Of a stretch of 64,000 nt of DNA, positions 57,718-64,000 are shown in pieces. The notes under the pieces were generated by a model that searched no databases, was not told where the DNA came from, and saw only the letters and a list, made by a program, of their open reading frames with translations. The translations under genes and the position numbers were made by a program. This DNA is from Neisseria brasiliensis (GTDB lineage: Bacteria; Pseudomonadota; Gammaproteobacteria; Burkholderiales; Neisseriaceae), in assembly GCF_009671065.1 (NCBI RefSeq), contig NZ_CP046027.1, forward strand, positions 62,001 through 126,000, written 5' to 3'. How positions within the stretch are numbered: the first letter of the stretch is position 1; each line of letters starts with the position of its first letter.

Positions 57718-57737
57718 ACCATTCGTTCAAATGGATT

Positions 57738-57772
57738 AAACCGCTTTTGAATTCAATATTCAAAAGCGGTTT
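57738..57772 (+). terminator. Intrinsic terminator of dapA-bamC
   Basis: AAACCGCTTTTGAA and TTCAAAAGCGGTTT flank a 7-base loop, followed by TGTTTGTC. It is not DUS-based. Confidence 0.88.
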
Positions 57773-57869
57773 TGTTTGTCTATAGCAAGGACATCGGAAA
57801 TGCAAATAGTTTCAGACGGCCTTCTGTATCCGCTATAATACGGCATTTCATTCTGCGGCAAGCCGGCTC

Positions 57870-58115
57870 ATGAACCAACGCAAAACCTACCTACTCTGCA
57901 TCGTCTTTTTTACCCTGCTGTTTATGGCCTTGGTGCTGCTGGGCAGCTATCTGCTTTCCATCGGCAGCAAACAATTTGCCGTGGCCGCATTTTTATTCGC
58001 ATTTGCTGCCATCTTCGGCCAAATTGCCAGCTTGGCACTTTATCTGCGTTTAAAAGCCAAGATGCAATATATGCAGATGCAGGTGCAAGACAATCAAGGA
58101 AAAAACCATGTTTGA
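57870..58115 (+). CDS. Small two-helix membrane protein upstream of rdgB
   Basis: 81 residues: a basic N-terminus (MNQRKTY), two hydrophobic helices (about 8-30 and 36-60), then a methionine- and glutamine-rich tail (KMQYMQMQVQDNQG). Its end overlaps the rdgB start by eight bases, implying coupled translation. Function unknown. Confidence 0.65.
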   Translation: MNQRKTYLLCIVFFTLLFMALVLLGSYLLSIGSKQFAVAAFLFAFAAIFGQIASLALYLRLKAKMQYMQMQVQDNQGKNHV

Positions 58116-58704
58116 CAAAATCGTTTTGGCCAGCGGCAATGCCGGCAAACTCAAAGAATTTTCCCGCTTGTTTGCCGAACACAATATCGACATCCTGCCG
58201 CAATCGCAATTTGACACACCCGAATGCCCCGAGCCATATTTCACCTTTATTGAAAACGCACTGACCAAAGCGCGCCACGCCGCCAAACACAGCGGCTTGC
58301 CCGCTTTGGCCGACGACAGCGGCATTTGTGCCAATGCTTTAGGTGGCGCACCGGGCGTATTGTCTGCCCGTTATGCCGGAGCCGACCCAAAATCCGATGC
58401 CGCCAACAACGCCAAGCTCTCTGCCGACTTGGCCGATAAAGCCGACCAAAGCTGCTATTACGTGTGCGTGTTGGTCTTCGTACGCCACGAACACGACCCG
58501 CAACCGATTATCGCCGAAGGCATTTGGCGCGGCCAATGGCAGCAACAACCCTCCGGCAGCAACGGTTTCGGCTACGACCCGCATTTTTACCTACCCGAAC
58601 ACGGCTGCACCGCCGCCGAACTCGCGCCTGAAGTCAAAAATGCTGTCAGCCACCGCGGCTTAGCGTTGCAAGAATTGCTCAAAAAAATCCAAGCCGCCAT
58701 CTAA
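58108..58704 (+). CDS. rdgB: XTP/dITP pyrophosphatase (RdgB/HAM1)
   Basis: 198 residues. VLASGNAGKLKEFSRL is the N-terminal substrate loop, ALADDSGICANALGG holds the metal-binding aspartates, and NGFGYDPHFY and VSHRGLAL close the site. It removes inosine, xanthosine and other non-canonical triphosphates from the pool. It is next to hemW, a common arrangement. Confidence 0.96.
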   Translation: MFDKIVLASGNAGKLKEFSRLFAEHNIDILPQSQFDTPECPEPYFTFIENALTKARHAAKHSGLPALADDSGICANALGGAPGVLSARYAGADPKSDAANNAKLSADLADKADQSCYYVCVLVFVRHEHDPQPIIAEGIWRGQWQQQPSGSNGFGYDPHFYLPEHGCTAAELAPEVKNAVSHRGLALQELLKKIQAAI

Positions 58705-58716
58705 TCCATTCAAACA

Positions 58717-58742
58717 AGCCGTCTGAAAGCTTTCAGACGGCC
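58717..58742 (+). terminator. Inverted DUS pair between rdgB and hemW
   Basis: AGCCGTCTGAAAG abuts CTTTCAGACGGCC, only 17 bases before the hemW ATG. Confidence 0.6.
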
Positions 58743-58758
58743 GCACACACTCCACACC

Positions 58759-59979
58759 ATGACCCCAATCACCTTCAACCAAGCAGGCCAACTCACCGCT
58801 CTGCCGCCTTTATCGCTCTACATCCATATCCCGTGGTGCATCAAAAAATGTCCGTATTGCGATTTTAATTCACACAATATTTCGCGTTATCAACCACTTG
58901 CCACCATCACGCCCAAGCAAACTGCCCCAAGTGGTTTGCCCGAAGATGCTTATGTCGATGCCTTACTGGCCGATTTGCAAACCGAATTGCCCAATATTTG
59001 GGGGCGGCCGGTCGAAACCATTTTCTTTGGCGGCGGCACACCGAGCCTGTTCAGCGCGCAAGCCATCGACAGACTACTGAGCGGCGTACGTTCACTGGTG
59101 CGATTGCAGCCCAATGCAGAAATCACGCTCGAAGCCAATCCTGGCACATTTGAAATTGAAAAATTTCAAGGCTTTAAAGAAGCCGGCATTACCCGCCTTT
59201 CTATTGGCGTGCAAAGTTTCAACGACGAAATGCTGACCCGCTTAGGCCGCGTGCACAACAGCCGCGAAGCTTTAACCGCCATCGATACTGCCTTGAATTT
59301 ATTTGATAAAGTCAATATCGATTTAATGTATGCGCTGCCAAACCAAACCGTTCAGACGGCCTTAAACGATGTCCGCACCGCCATCGCCACCGGCGCGAGC
59401 CACATCAGCGCCTACCACCTTACCATGGAACCGAACACCGCTTTCGGCCACACACCACCGCAGGGGCTGCCGAGCGATGAAAACGCTTTAGACATCGAAG
59501 ATGCCGTGCATGCCGCGTTGGAGCACGCCGGTTTTATCCATTACGAAACCTCTGCCTTTGCCCGCGCCGGTATGCAGTGTCGCCATAATCTCAATTATTG
59601 GCAATTCGGCGACTACATCGGCATCGGCGCGGGTGCGCACGGCAAAATTTCCTATGCCGACCGGATCGAGCGCACCACACGCCGCCGCCATCCCAACGAT
59701 TACCTTACCGCCATGCAAAGCAATCCGACTGATGGCATCGAGCGAAAAACCATTCAGCGCGATGATTTGGCCTTTGAATTCATGATGAACATCCTACGCC
59801 TGACCGACGGCGTGCCCGCGGCCATGCTGCAGCAGCGCACCGGCATCTCAACCGCCCACATCATGCCGCAAATCGAAACCGCGCGCCAAAAAGGCTTGCT
59901 CGAGCCTGACCCGACCGTATTAAAACCCACCGCACAAGGCCGCCTGTTTTTAAATGATTTATTGCAATGTTTTTTGTAG
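58759..59979 (+). CDS. hemW: Heme chaperone HemW (radical SAM, HemN-like)
   Basis: 406 residues, slightly long because of an insert after the cluster (about 40-60). The radical-SAM motif is CIKKCPYCDF near residue 31, with FFGGGTPSLF as the SAM contact. The C-terminal HemN-type domain has GIGAGAHGKIS. The fourth HemN cysteine is absent from its usual place in HemW, consistent with a heme chaperone rather than an oxidase. Confidence 0.92.
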   Translation: MTPITFNQAGQLTALPPLSLYIHIPWCIKKCPYCDFNSHNISRYQPLATITPKQTAPSGLPEDAYVDALLADLQTELPNIWGRPVETIFFGGGTPSLFSAQAIDRLLSGVRSLVRLQPNAEITLEANPGTFEIEKFQGFKEAGITRLSIGVQSFNDEMLTRLGRVHNSREALTAIDTALNLFDKVNIDLMYALPNQTVQTALNDVRTAIATGASHISAYHLTMEPNTAFGHTPPQGLPSDENALDIEDAVHAALEHAGFIHYETSAFARAGMQCRHNLNYWQFGDYIGIGAGAHGKISYADRIERTTRRRHPNDYLTAMQSNPTDGIERKTIQRDDLAFEFMMNILRLTDGVPAAMLQQRTGISTAHIMPQIETARQKGLLEPDPTVLKPTAQGRLFLNDLLQCFL

Positions 59980-59998
59980 ATAATTGATAAAACAAGAT

Positions 59999-60043
59999 AA
60001 AGGCCGTCTGAAATTTATCCTTAAATTTTTTCAGACGGCCTTG
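59999..60043 (+). terminator. Inverted DUS pair after hemW
   Basis: AAGGCCGTCTGAAATTTA and AATTTTTTCAGACGGCCTT around a short loop. A further DUS is at 60054. Confidence 0.7.
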
Positions 60044-60156
60044 ATTCAAAACAGGCCGTCTGAAACGCAGTCAACCTCACCGCCCAGCTTCCTAAGCCAC
60101 GCAAAATTTTGTATCATAACAGCCTATTCCAACTGCTTTTTTTCAGGAGAAACATC

Positions 60157-60546
60157 ATGGCGAAAACCATCATTCACACCGACAACGCCCCTGCCGCCAT
60201 CGGCGCTTACAGCCAAGCCGTGCGCGCGGGCGATACTGTTTACATGAGCGGCCAAATCCCGCTTGACCCGGCCACCATGCAAGTAGTCGGCGACGGCGAT
60301 TTCCGTGCCGAAGCGGTGCAAGTGTTTAAAAACCTGCAAGCCGTAGCAGAAGCGGCTGGCGGCTCTTTGAGCGACATCGTTAAAGTCAACGCCTATCTGA
60401 CCGACTTGGGCAACTTCGCCATTTTCAACGAAGTGATGGCCGAATTCATCCCCGAGCCGTTCCCAGCCCGCGCCGCCGTCGGCATCGCCAGCCTGCCTAA
60501 AGGTGTGCAGGTTGAAGCCGAAGCGGTATTGGTGTTAAACGCGTAA
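60157..60546 (+). CDS. ridA: RidA family reactive intermediate deaminase
   Basis: 129 residues from MAKTIIHTDNAPAAIGAYSQA, preceded by CAGGAGAA; the open frame extends 16 codons further without support. The binding arginine is in EPFPARAAVGIASLPKG, and GQIPLDPATMQVVG with VKVNAYLTDL are RidA hallmarks. It hydrolyses reactive enamine/imine products of PLP enzymes such as threonine dehydratase. Confidence 0.95.
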   Translation: MAKTIIHTDNAPAAIGAYSQAVRAGDTVYMSGQIPLDPATMQVVGDGDFRAEAVQVFKNLQAVAEAAGGSLSDIVKVNAYLTDLGNFAIFNEVMAEFIPEPFPARAAVGIASLPKGVQVEAEAVLVLNA

Positions 60547-60564
60547 ACTATTTATTTCAAAAAT

Positions 60565-60612
60565 AAAGGCCGTCTGAAACGGCCTCAAGCAATATTGTTT
60601 TCAGACGGCCTA
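60565..60612 (+). terminator. Cluster of DUS units after ridA
   Basis: AAAGGCCGTCTGAAAC and TTTTCAGACGGCCTATTTTT flank a loop, with a third DUS at 60622 immediately before apaH. Confidence 0.6.
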
Positions 60613-60659
60613 TTTTTCTGTAGGCCGTCTGAAATCCCACATCAGGAATCAAAATCAAC

Positions 60660-61496
60660 ATGGCGCATTATGCAATCGGCGACATCCAAGGCTGCTACGA
60701 CGAGCTTTCGGTTTTGCTGCAAAAAATCGACTTCAACCACGGCACGGATACCCTGTGGCTCACCGGCGACATCGTCAACCGCGGCCCCAAATCCTTGGAA
60801 TCGCTGCAATTTGCTATGCAACATCCCGACAGCGTTCAAATCATTCTCGGCAACCACGATTTCCACCTGCTTGCCGTCGGCTATGGTTACGGCACCACCA
60901 AACGCAGCGACACCATCACCCCTATTCTGAATCACCCCGACAGCCGCAAAATGCTCGACTGGCTGCGTCATCAGCCCTTGATGATCCGCAACGACAGCCA
61001 TGTGATGGTGCATGCCGGCATCCTGCCGCAATGGTCGGTTGCCCAAGCCGAAGAATTGGCACGTGAAGCCGAAGCCGAATTGCAAGGCAGCAAATACGAA
61101 AAGTTCTTTGCCAAAATGTATGGCAACACCCCAATCGCATGGGACGAAAATTTAAGCGGTTACAGCCGTTTGCGCTTTATCGTCAACGTGTTCAGCCGAA
61201 TGCGCGCGCTCACTTATCAAAATGAACTCGATTTCGATTTCAAAGCCACGCTCGACAAAATGCCGATTTACCTGCGCCCATGGTTCCGCGTCCCCAACCG
61301 CCAAAACCTGAGCCATAAAATCGTGTTCGGCCATTGGTCGTCACTCGGCTACATGAACACCGACGGCATCATCTCGCTCGACACCGGCGCATTGTGGGGC
61401 GGCGAACTCACCGCCATCAACCTCGACACGGAAGTCGTGACCCAAATTCCCGCCATCAACGGCTTGGATTGGCGTACCGCCTTGAAAAAAGATTAA
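60660..61496 (+). CDS. apaH: Bis(5'-nucleosyl)-tetraphosphatase, symmetrical (ApaH)
   Basis: 278 residues of the PPP phosphoesterase fold: GDIQGCYDEL, GDIVNRGPKSLE and GNHDFHLLAVG supply the two-metal site, with VHAGILPQW and FGHWSSLGYM later. It splits Ap4A into two ADP. Monocistronic between DUS and the composite repeat. Confidence 0.97.
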   Translation: MAHYAIGDIQGCYDELSVLLQKIDFNHGTDTLWLTGDIVNRGPKSLESLQFAMQHPDSVQIILGNHDFHLLAVGYGYGTTKRSDTITPILNHPDSRKMLDWLRHQPLMIRNDSHVMVHAGILPQWSVAQAEELAREAEAELQGSKYEKFFAKMYGNTPIAWDENLSGYSRLRFIVNVFSRMRALTYQNELDFDFKATLDKMPIYLRPWFRVPNRQNLSHKIVFGHWSSLGYMNTDGIISLDTGALWGGELTAINLDTEVVTQIPAINGLDWRTALKKD

Positions 61497-61660
61497 AAAT
61501 TTGGTCGTTTCGAATAGAAGTTAAGACAACGGCAACCGTCGTAACACTCACGACATAAGGGTTCTGATAACGCTGTATGATTTTTATTTTGGACGGCGAT
61601 AAAAGGCCTGAGACCTTTGCAAAACGCCTTCAAAAAACTGACACACACAAAGCTGACGTC

Positions 61661-61680
61661 ATTCCCGCGTAGGCGGGAAT
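61661..61680 (+). repeat. dRS3 repeat unit
   Basis: ATTCCCGCGTAGGCGGGAAT, identical to the unit at 27537. Confidence 0.9.
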
Positions 61681-61737
61681 CCATCGAAATATTTAAGAAA
61701 CCTATTTTATTTAATGGCTTACCATGCTTAAAAATGG

Positions 61738-61757
61738 ATTCCCGACTACGCGGGAAT
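61738..61757 (-). repeat. dRS3 repeat unit, inverted partner
   Basis: ATTCCCGACTACGCGGGAAT, one core base different from the partner at 27610. Confidence 0.85.
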
Positions 61758-61808
61758 AACGTCGGTTTTGTTTTACGCTGGCTTTGGAAAGAGTTTTGCA
61801 AAGTGCCC

Positions 61809-61842
61809 AGGCCGTCTGAAAAATCTCGCTTCAGACGGCCTT
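61809..61842. terminator. Inverted DUS pair after the composite repeat
   Basis: AGGCCGTCTGAAAAA and GCTTCAGACGGCCT with a short loop, followed by TTTATTTT. Confidence 0.6.
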
Positions 61843-62054
61843 TATTTTACCCATACAAAATTAAACATTTTCTGCTTTCCCCATCAGTCTTGCCGCTGCT
61901 TTTATTTTCATTGACATCTTCACGACAGCAATAAATTTATATAAATAATTGAATTATATAAATTTATCTTCCTATTGCGTCATAGTAAATTCACATTTTT
62001 ATGTTACCTTTTGAAAAAACTATAGAATTACTCTAATTTTTAGATTTTTTAGAG

Positions 62055-62060
62055 TATAAT
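62055..62060 (+). promoter_or_regulatory. -10 element of the nitronate monooxygenase-like gene
   Basis: TATAAT in GAGTATAATGCC, 73 bases before the ATG. The -35 is poor. Confidence 0.4.
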
Positions 62061-62132
62061 GCCTAAAAATTTAAAAACACACCGACACACACATCGCAAC
62101 ACTCACTCCAACACCCTACCTGAGGCCATTAC

Positions 62133-63302
62133 ATGTCACATTCTTTCGATCCATTGGTTATCCGCGGCAAGTCATTGATTCCCATCGTTCAAGGCGGCAT
62201 GGGCGTGGGTATTTCAGCGTCTAAATTATCCAGCGCGGTTGCCCGTGAAAACGGCATCGGCACCATCGCCAGCGTGGATTTGCGCCATCTGCACGAAGAC
62301 TTGCTGGCAGAATCTACCGTCAACTCGACCGAAGAAAAATACACCAAGCTCAACCGCATCGCGCTTGACCGTGAAATCCAAAAAGCCAAAAGCGGCGCCG
62401 AAGGCAACGGCATGATCGCCGTGAACGTGATGAAAGCCGTGAAAGACCATGCCGCTTATGTGCGCCAAGCCTGCGAATCGGGCGCGGATGCGATTGTGAT
62501 GGGAGCGGGCTTGCCGTTGGATTTACCGGAAATGACCGAGGGCTACCATAAAGATGTGGCTTTGTTCCCGATTTTATCGGAATCGCGCGGCATCAATATC
62601 GTGTTGAAACGCTGGATGAAAAAAGGCATTTTGCCCGATGCCATTGTGATTGAGCACCCTGCCCACGCTGCCGGACACTTGGGCGCGGCCACCGTAGCCG
62701 GTGTCAACGATGAAAAATTCGAGTTTAAACGCGTGATTGAAGAAACCTTGGAAGTGTTTAAAAATCTGGGCTTGGAAAGCGAAAAAATCCCGTTGGTATT
62801 GGCCGGCGGCATGGCGAATTTTGAAAAAGTCACCACTGCGCTGAAAACATGGGGCGCCAATGCCGTGCAAATCGGCACCGCGTTTGCCGTCACCCAAGAA
62901 GGCGACGCCCACATCAATTTCAAGAAAACCTTAGCTGGTGCCGACACCGAGCAAGTGGTTGAATTTATGTCTGTCGCCGGTTTGCCCGCTCGCGGTGTAC
63001 GCACCAAATTCCTTGATAATTACATCAAGCGCGAGGCCAAATTGCAATCGGTAGCCAAAGCCGACCCACGCCGTTGCACCCAAGGCTTAAACTGCCTGAC
63101 CAGTTGCGGTTTGCGCGACGGTTTGGATAAAGCCGGCCAATTCTGTATTGACATCCAGCTTTCCGCCGCTTTCCGTGGCGAAGTCGATAAAGGCTTGTTT
63201 TTCCGAGGCAAAGATCCGCTGCCATTTGGTAACGCCATGCGCACGGTGCAAGAAACCATTCACTATCTGCTAAACGGCGCTCTGCCCGTTGCGGCAAAAT
63301 AA
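62133..63302 (+). CDS. NAD(P)H-dependent flavin oxidoreductase, nitronate monooxygenase-like
   Basis: 389 residues of the 2-nitropropane dioxygenase/IMPDH-like barrel. PIVQGGMGVGIS is the FMN phosphate loop at the first strand, AIVIEHPAHAAGHLG holds the catalytic histidine region, and VLAGGMANFE with VQIGTAFAVTQE bind the flavin phosphate. A C-terminal cysteine-bearing stretch (RRCTQGLNCLTSCGLRDG) is longer than in typical nitronate monooxygenases. It could detoxify nitronates or act as a flavin-dependent quinone reductase. Confidence 0.82.
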   Translation: MSHSFDPLVIRGKSLIPIVQGGMGVGISASKLSSAVARENGIGTIASVDLRHLHEDLLAESTVNSTEEKYTKLNRIALDREIQKAKSGAEGNGMIAVNVMKAVKDHAAYVRQACESGADAIVMGAGLPLDLPEMTEGYHKDVALFPILSESRGINIVLKRWMKKGILPDAIVIEHPAHAAGHLGAATVAGVNDEKFEFKRVIEETLEVFKNLGLESEKIPLVLAGGMANFEKVTTALKTWGANAVQIGTAFAVTQEGDAHINFKKTLAGADTEQVVEFMSVAGLPARGVRTKFLDNYIKREAKLQSVAKADPRRCTQGLNCLTSCGLRDGLDKAGQFCIDIQLSAAFRGEVDKGLFFRGKDPLPFGNAMRTVQETIHYLLNGALPVAAK

Positions 63303-63307
63303 GCTGA

Positions 63308-63343
63308 CAGGCCGTCTGAAACCATATGATTTCAGACGGCCTG
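63308..63343 (+). terminator. Inverted DUS pair after the oxidoreductase gene
   Basis: CAGGCCGTCTGAAACCAT and ATGATTTCAGACGGCCTG. It directly abuts the left end of MITE copy 3. Confidence 0.75.
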
Positions 63344-63474
63344 AAACCTTTATAAAACCCTAGATTGAGTACAACTCAAAGTTATAGCAGCGCAGACATA
63401 TCATCAAGATAGGCAAGATTCGAGCAGCACACAACGAAGAAATGTGCCAAAGATAGGGATTTTGCAAAGGTCTC
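63343..63474. repeat. Small inverted-repeat element (MITE), copy 3
   Basis: 132 bases bounded by GAAACCTTTATAAAA and TTTTGCAAAGGTCTC. The interior is as in copies 1 and 2 but about ten bases shorter (missing CACAGAAAG near the middle). Confidence 0.8.
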
Positions 63475-63613
63475 GGCCCTCTATTGTCTGCTCAAATTCA
63501 CCCTATCAAACTTTTCAGATCGGCCTCCCATCCATCACAATCCACGCAGATTGTTAACAAAATAAATCAGAAAAATGTTAACATAGCGGTTAAATTTTAG
63601 GCTCGGAACCATC

Positions 63614-64000
63614 ATGAATTCATTATTATCCCAACTCAAACCCTACCCGTTTGCCCGTTTACGCGAAGCCATGCAAGGCTTGGAAGCGCCTGAAGGCGTG
63701 TCAATCGTGCCGCTGCACATCGGCGAGCCGAAACACGCCACGCCCAAAGTCATCACCGATGCGCTCACGGCTTCGTTAAGCGAATTGGAAAAATACCCGC
63801 TGACCGCCGGTTTGCCGGAATTACACCAAGCTTGCGCCGATTGGTTGGCGCGCCGCTATGACGGTTTAGCAGTTGACCCGGCTACCGAAATCCTGCCGGT
63901 ATTGGGCAGCCGCGAAGCCTTGTTTTCCTTTATTCAAACCGTTTTAGATCCGGTTGCCGACAGCAAACCTGTGGTCATCAGCCCGAATCCGTTTTACCAA
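63614..64000 (+). CDS. dapC: Succinyldiaminopimelate transaminase, N-terminal part
   Basis: 129 codons are present; the gene runs off the right edge. LKPYPFARLREAMQGL, PLHIGEPKHATPKVI and YPLTAGLPELHQACADWL match the beta-proteobacterial DapC branch of class I aminotransferases, and GSREALFSF is the PLP phosphate loop. It acts in the succinylase route to diaminopimelate, the pathway begun by dapA at 55.7 kb. Confidence 0.88.
   Translation, partial: MNSLLSQLKPYPFARLREAMQGLEAPEGVSIVPLHIGEPKHATPKVITDALTASLSELEKYPLTAGLPELHQACADWLARRYDGLAVDPATEILPVLGSREALFSFIQTVLDPVADSKPVVISPNPFYQ

Larger units (their letters stand above)
61610..61809. repeat. Composite repeat: MITE-like ends around a dRS3 pair
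   Basis: GAGACCTTTGCAAAAC at the left and GTTTTGCAAAGTGCCC at the right match the MITE ends, the right one decayed. Two dRS3 units lie inside in inverted orientation, as at 27.5 kb. Confidence 0.7.
61497..62132. other. Long intergenic region with composite repeat and promoter
   Basis: 636 bases. It holds the composite repeat (61610-61809), a DUS terminator (61809-61842), an AT-rich palindromic stretch (61935-61965) and, near its right end, TATAAT (62055-62060) for the downstream oxidoreductase. No gene is supported. Confidence 0.55.

Overview
The window is chromosomal DNA from a member of the genus Neisseria or a very close relative. The main evidence is the 10-base DNA uptake core GCCGTCTGAA, which occurs dozens of times, mostly in the AG-DUS form (AGGCCGTCTGAA) and often as inverted pairs that serve as transcription terminators behind genes. 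Paired 20-base dRS3 repeats (ATTCCC-N8-GGGAAT) and Neisseria-type gene content (fumC, the pst genes, dnaX-ybaB, rpsF-priB-rpsR-rplI, bamC, hemW, apaH) agree with this. The species cannot be named from the sequence alone.

Layout. 0-6.3 kb: a reductive and oxidative stress group (start of an Old Yellow Enzyme-like gene, the peroxide sensor OhrR, two nitroreductases around a LysR regulator, a pirin), a hotdog thioesterase and two tandem secreted paralogues. 6.6-12.4 kb: clpS-clpA, a cold-shock gene, smpB and an ACR3-type arsenite exporter. 12.6-19.4 kb: a porin, then a damaged surface-glycan cluster in which a glycosyltransferase and a double-domain phosphotransferase are separated by an IS481-family element and a UDP-glucose dehydrogenase carries a frameshift in a poly-C tract. 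19.6-26.5 kb: guaA, then a minus-strand locus with an SbmA/YddA-type ABC transporter, the stump of a TonB-dependent receptor under a Fur-like box, and a 921-residue M16 protease. This is the gene content and order of E. coli yddA-yddB-pqqL and resembles the Pectobacterium Fus (ferredoxin import) system. 26.7-36.2 kb: a pseudouridine synthase, divergent alcohol and aldehyde dehydrogenases, ybaB, dnaX (with a likely programmed -1 frameshift site), mltB and the rpsF operon. 36.4-42.5 kb: Pho boxes and pstSCAB-phoBR without phoU.

42.6-49.4 kb: a third nitroreductase, ohr with a frameshifted bacterioferritin-like gene behind an OhrR-type operator, a glutathione transferase, and the dat-ddc pathway to 1,3-diaminopropane preceded by an unusually structured leader. 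49.7-55.2 kb: fumC, an anaerobic ribonucleotide reductase operon (nrdG-nrdD) with a spaced pair of NrdR-like boxes, and a purine permease. 55.6-64 kb: dapA-bamC, rdgB, hemW, ridA, apaH, a nitronate monooxygenase-like enzyme and the start of dapC.

Most of the window is ordinary housekeeping DNA. The parts that merit a second look are the degraded receptor/protease/ABC locus, the dat leader, the dnaX recoding site built partly from uptake sequences, the IS481-associated deletion, and a family of small inverted-repeat elements. Five loci carry inactivating changes. Four of these include single-base frameshifts in homopolymers, so true decay, phase variation and sequencing error need to be told apart. 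No tRNA, rRNA, CRISPR array or prophage was seen.
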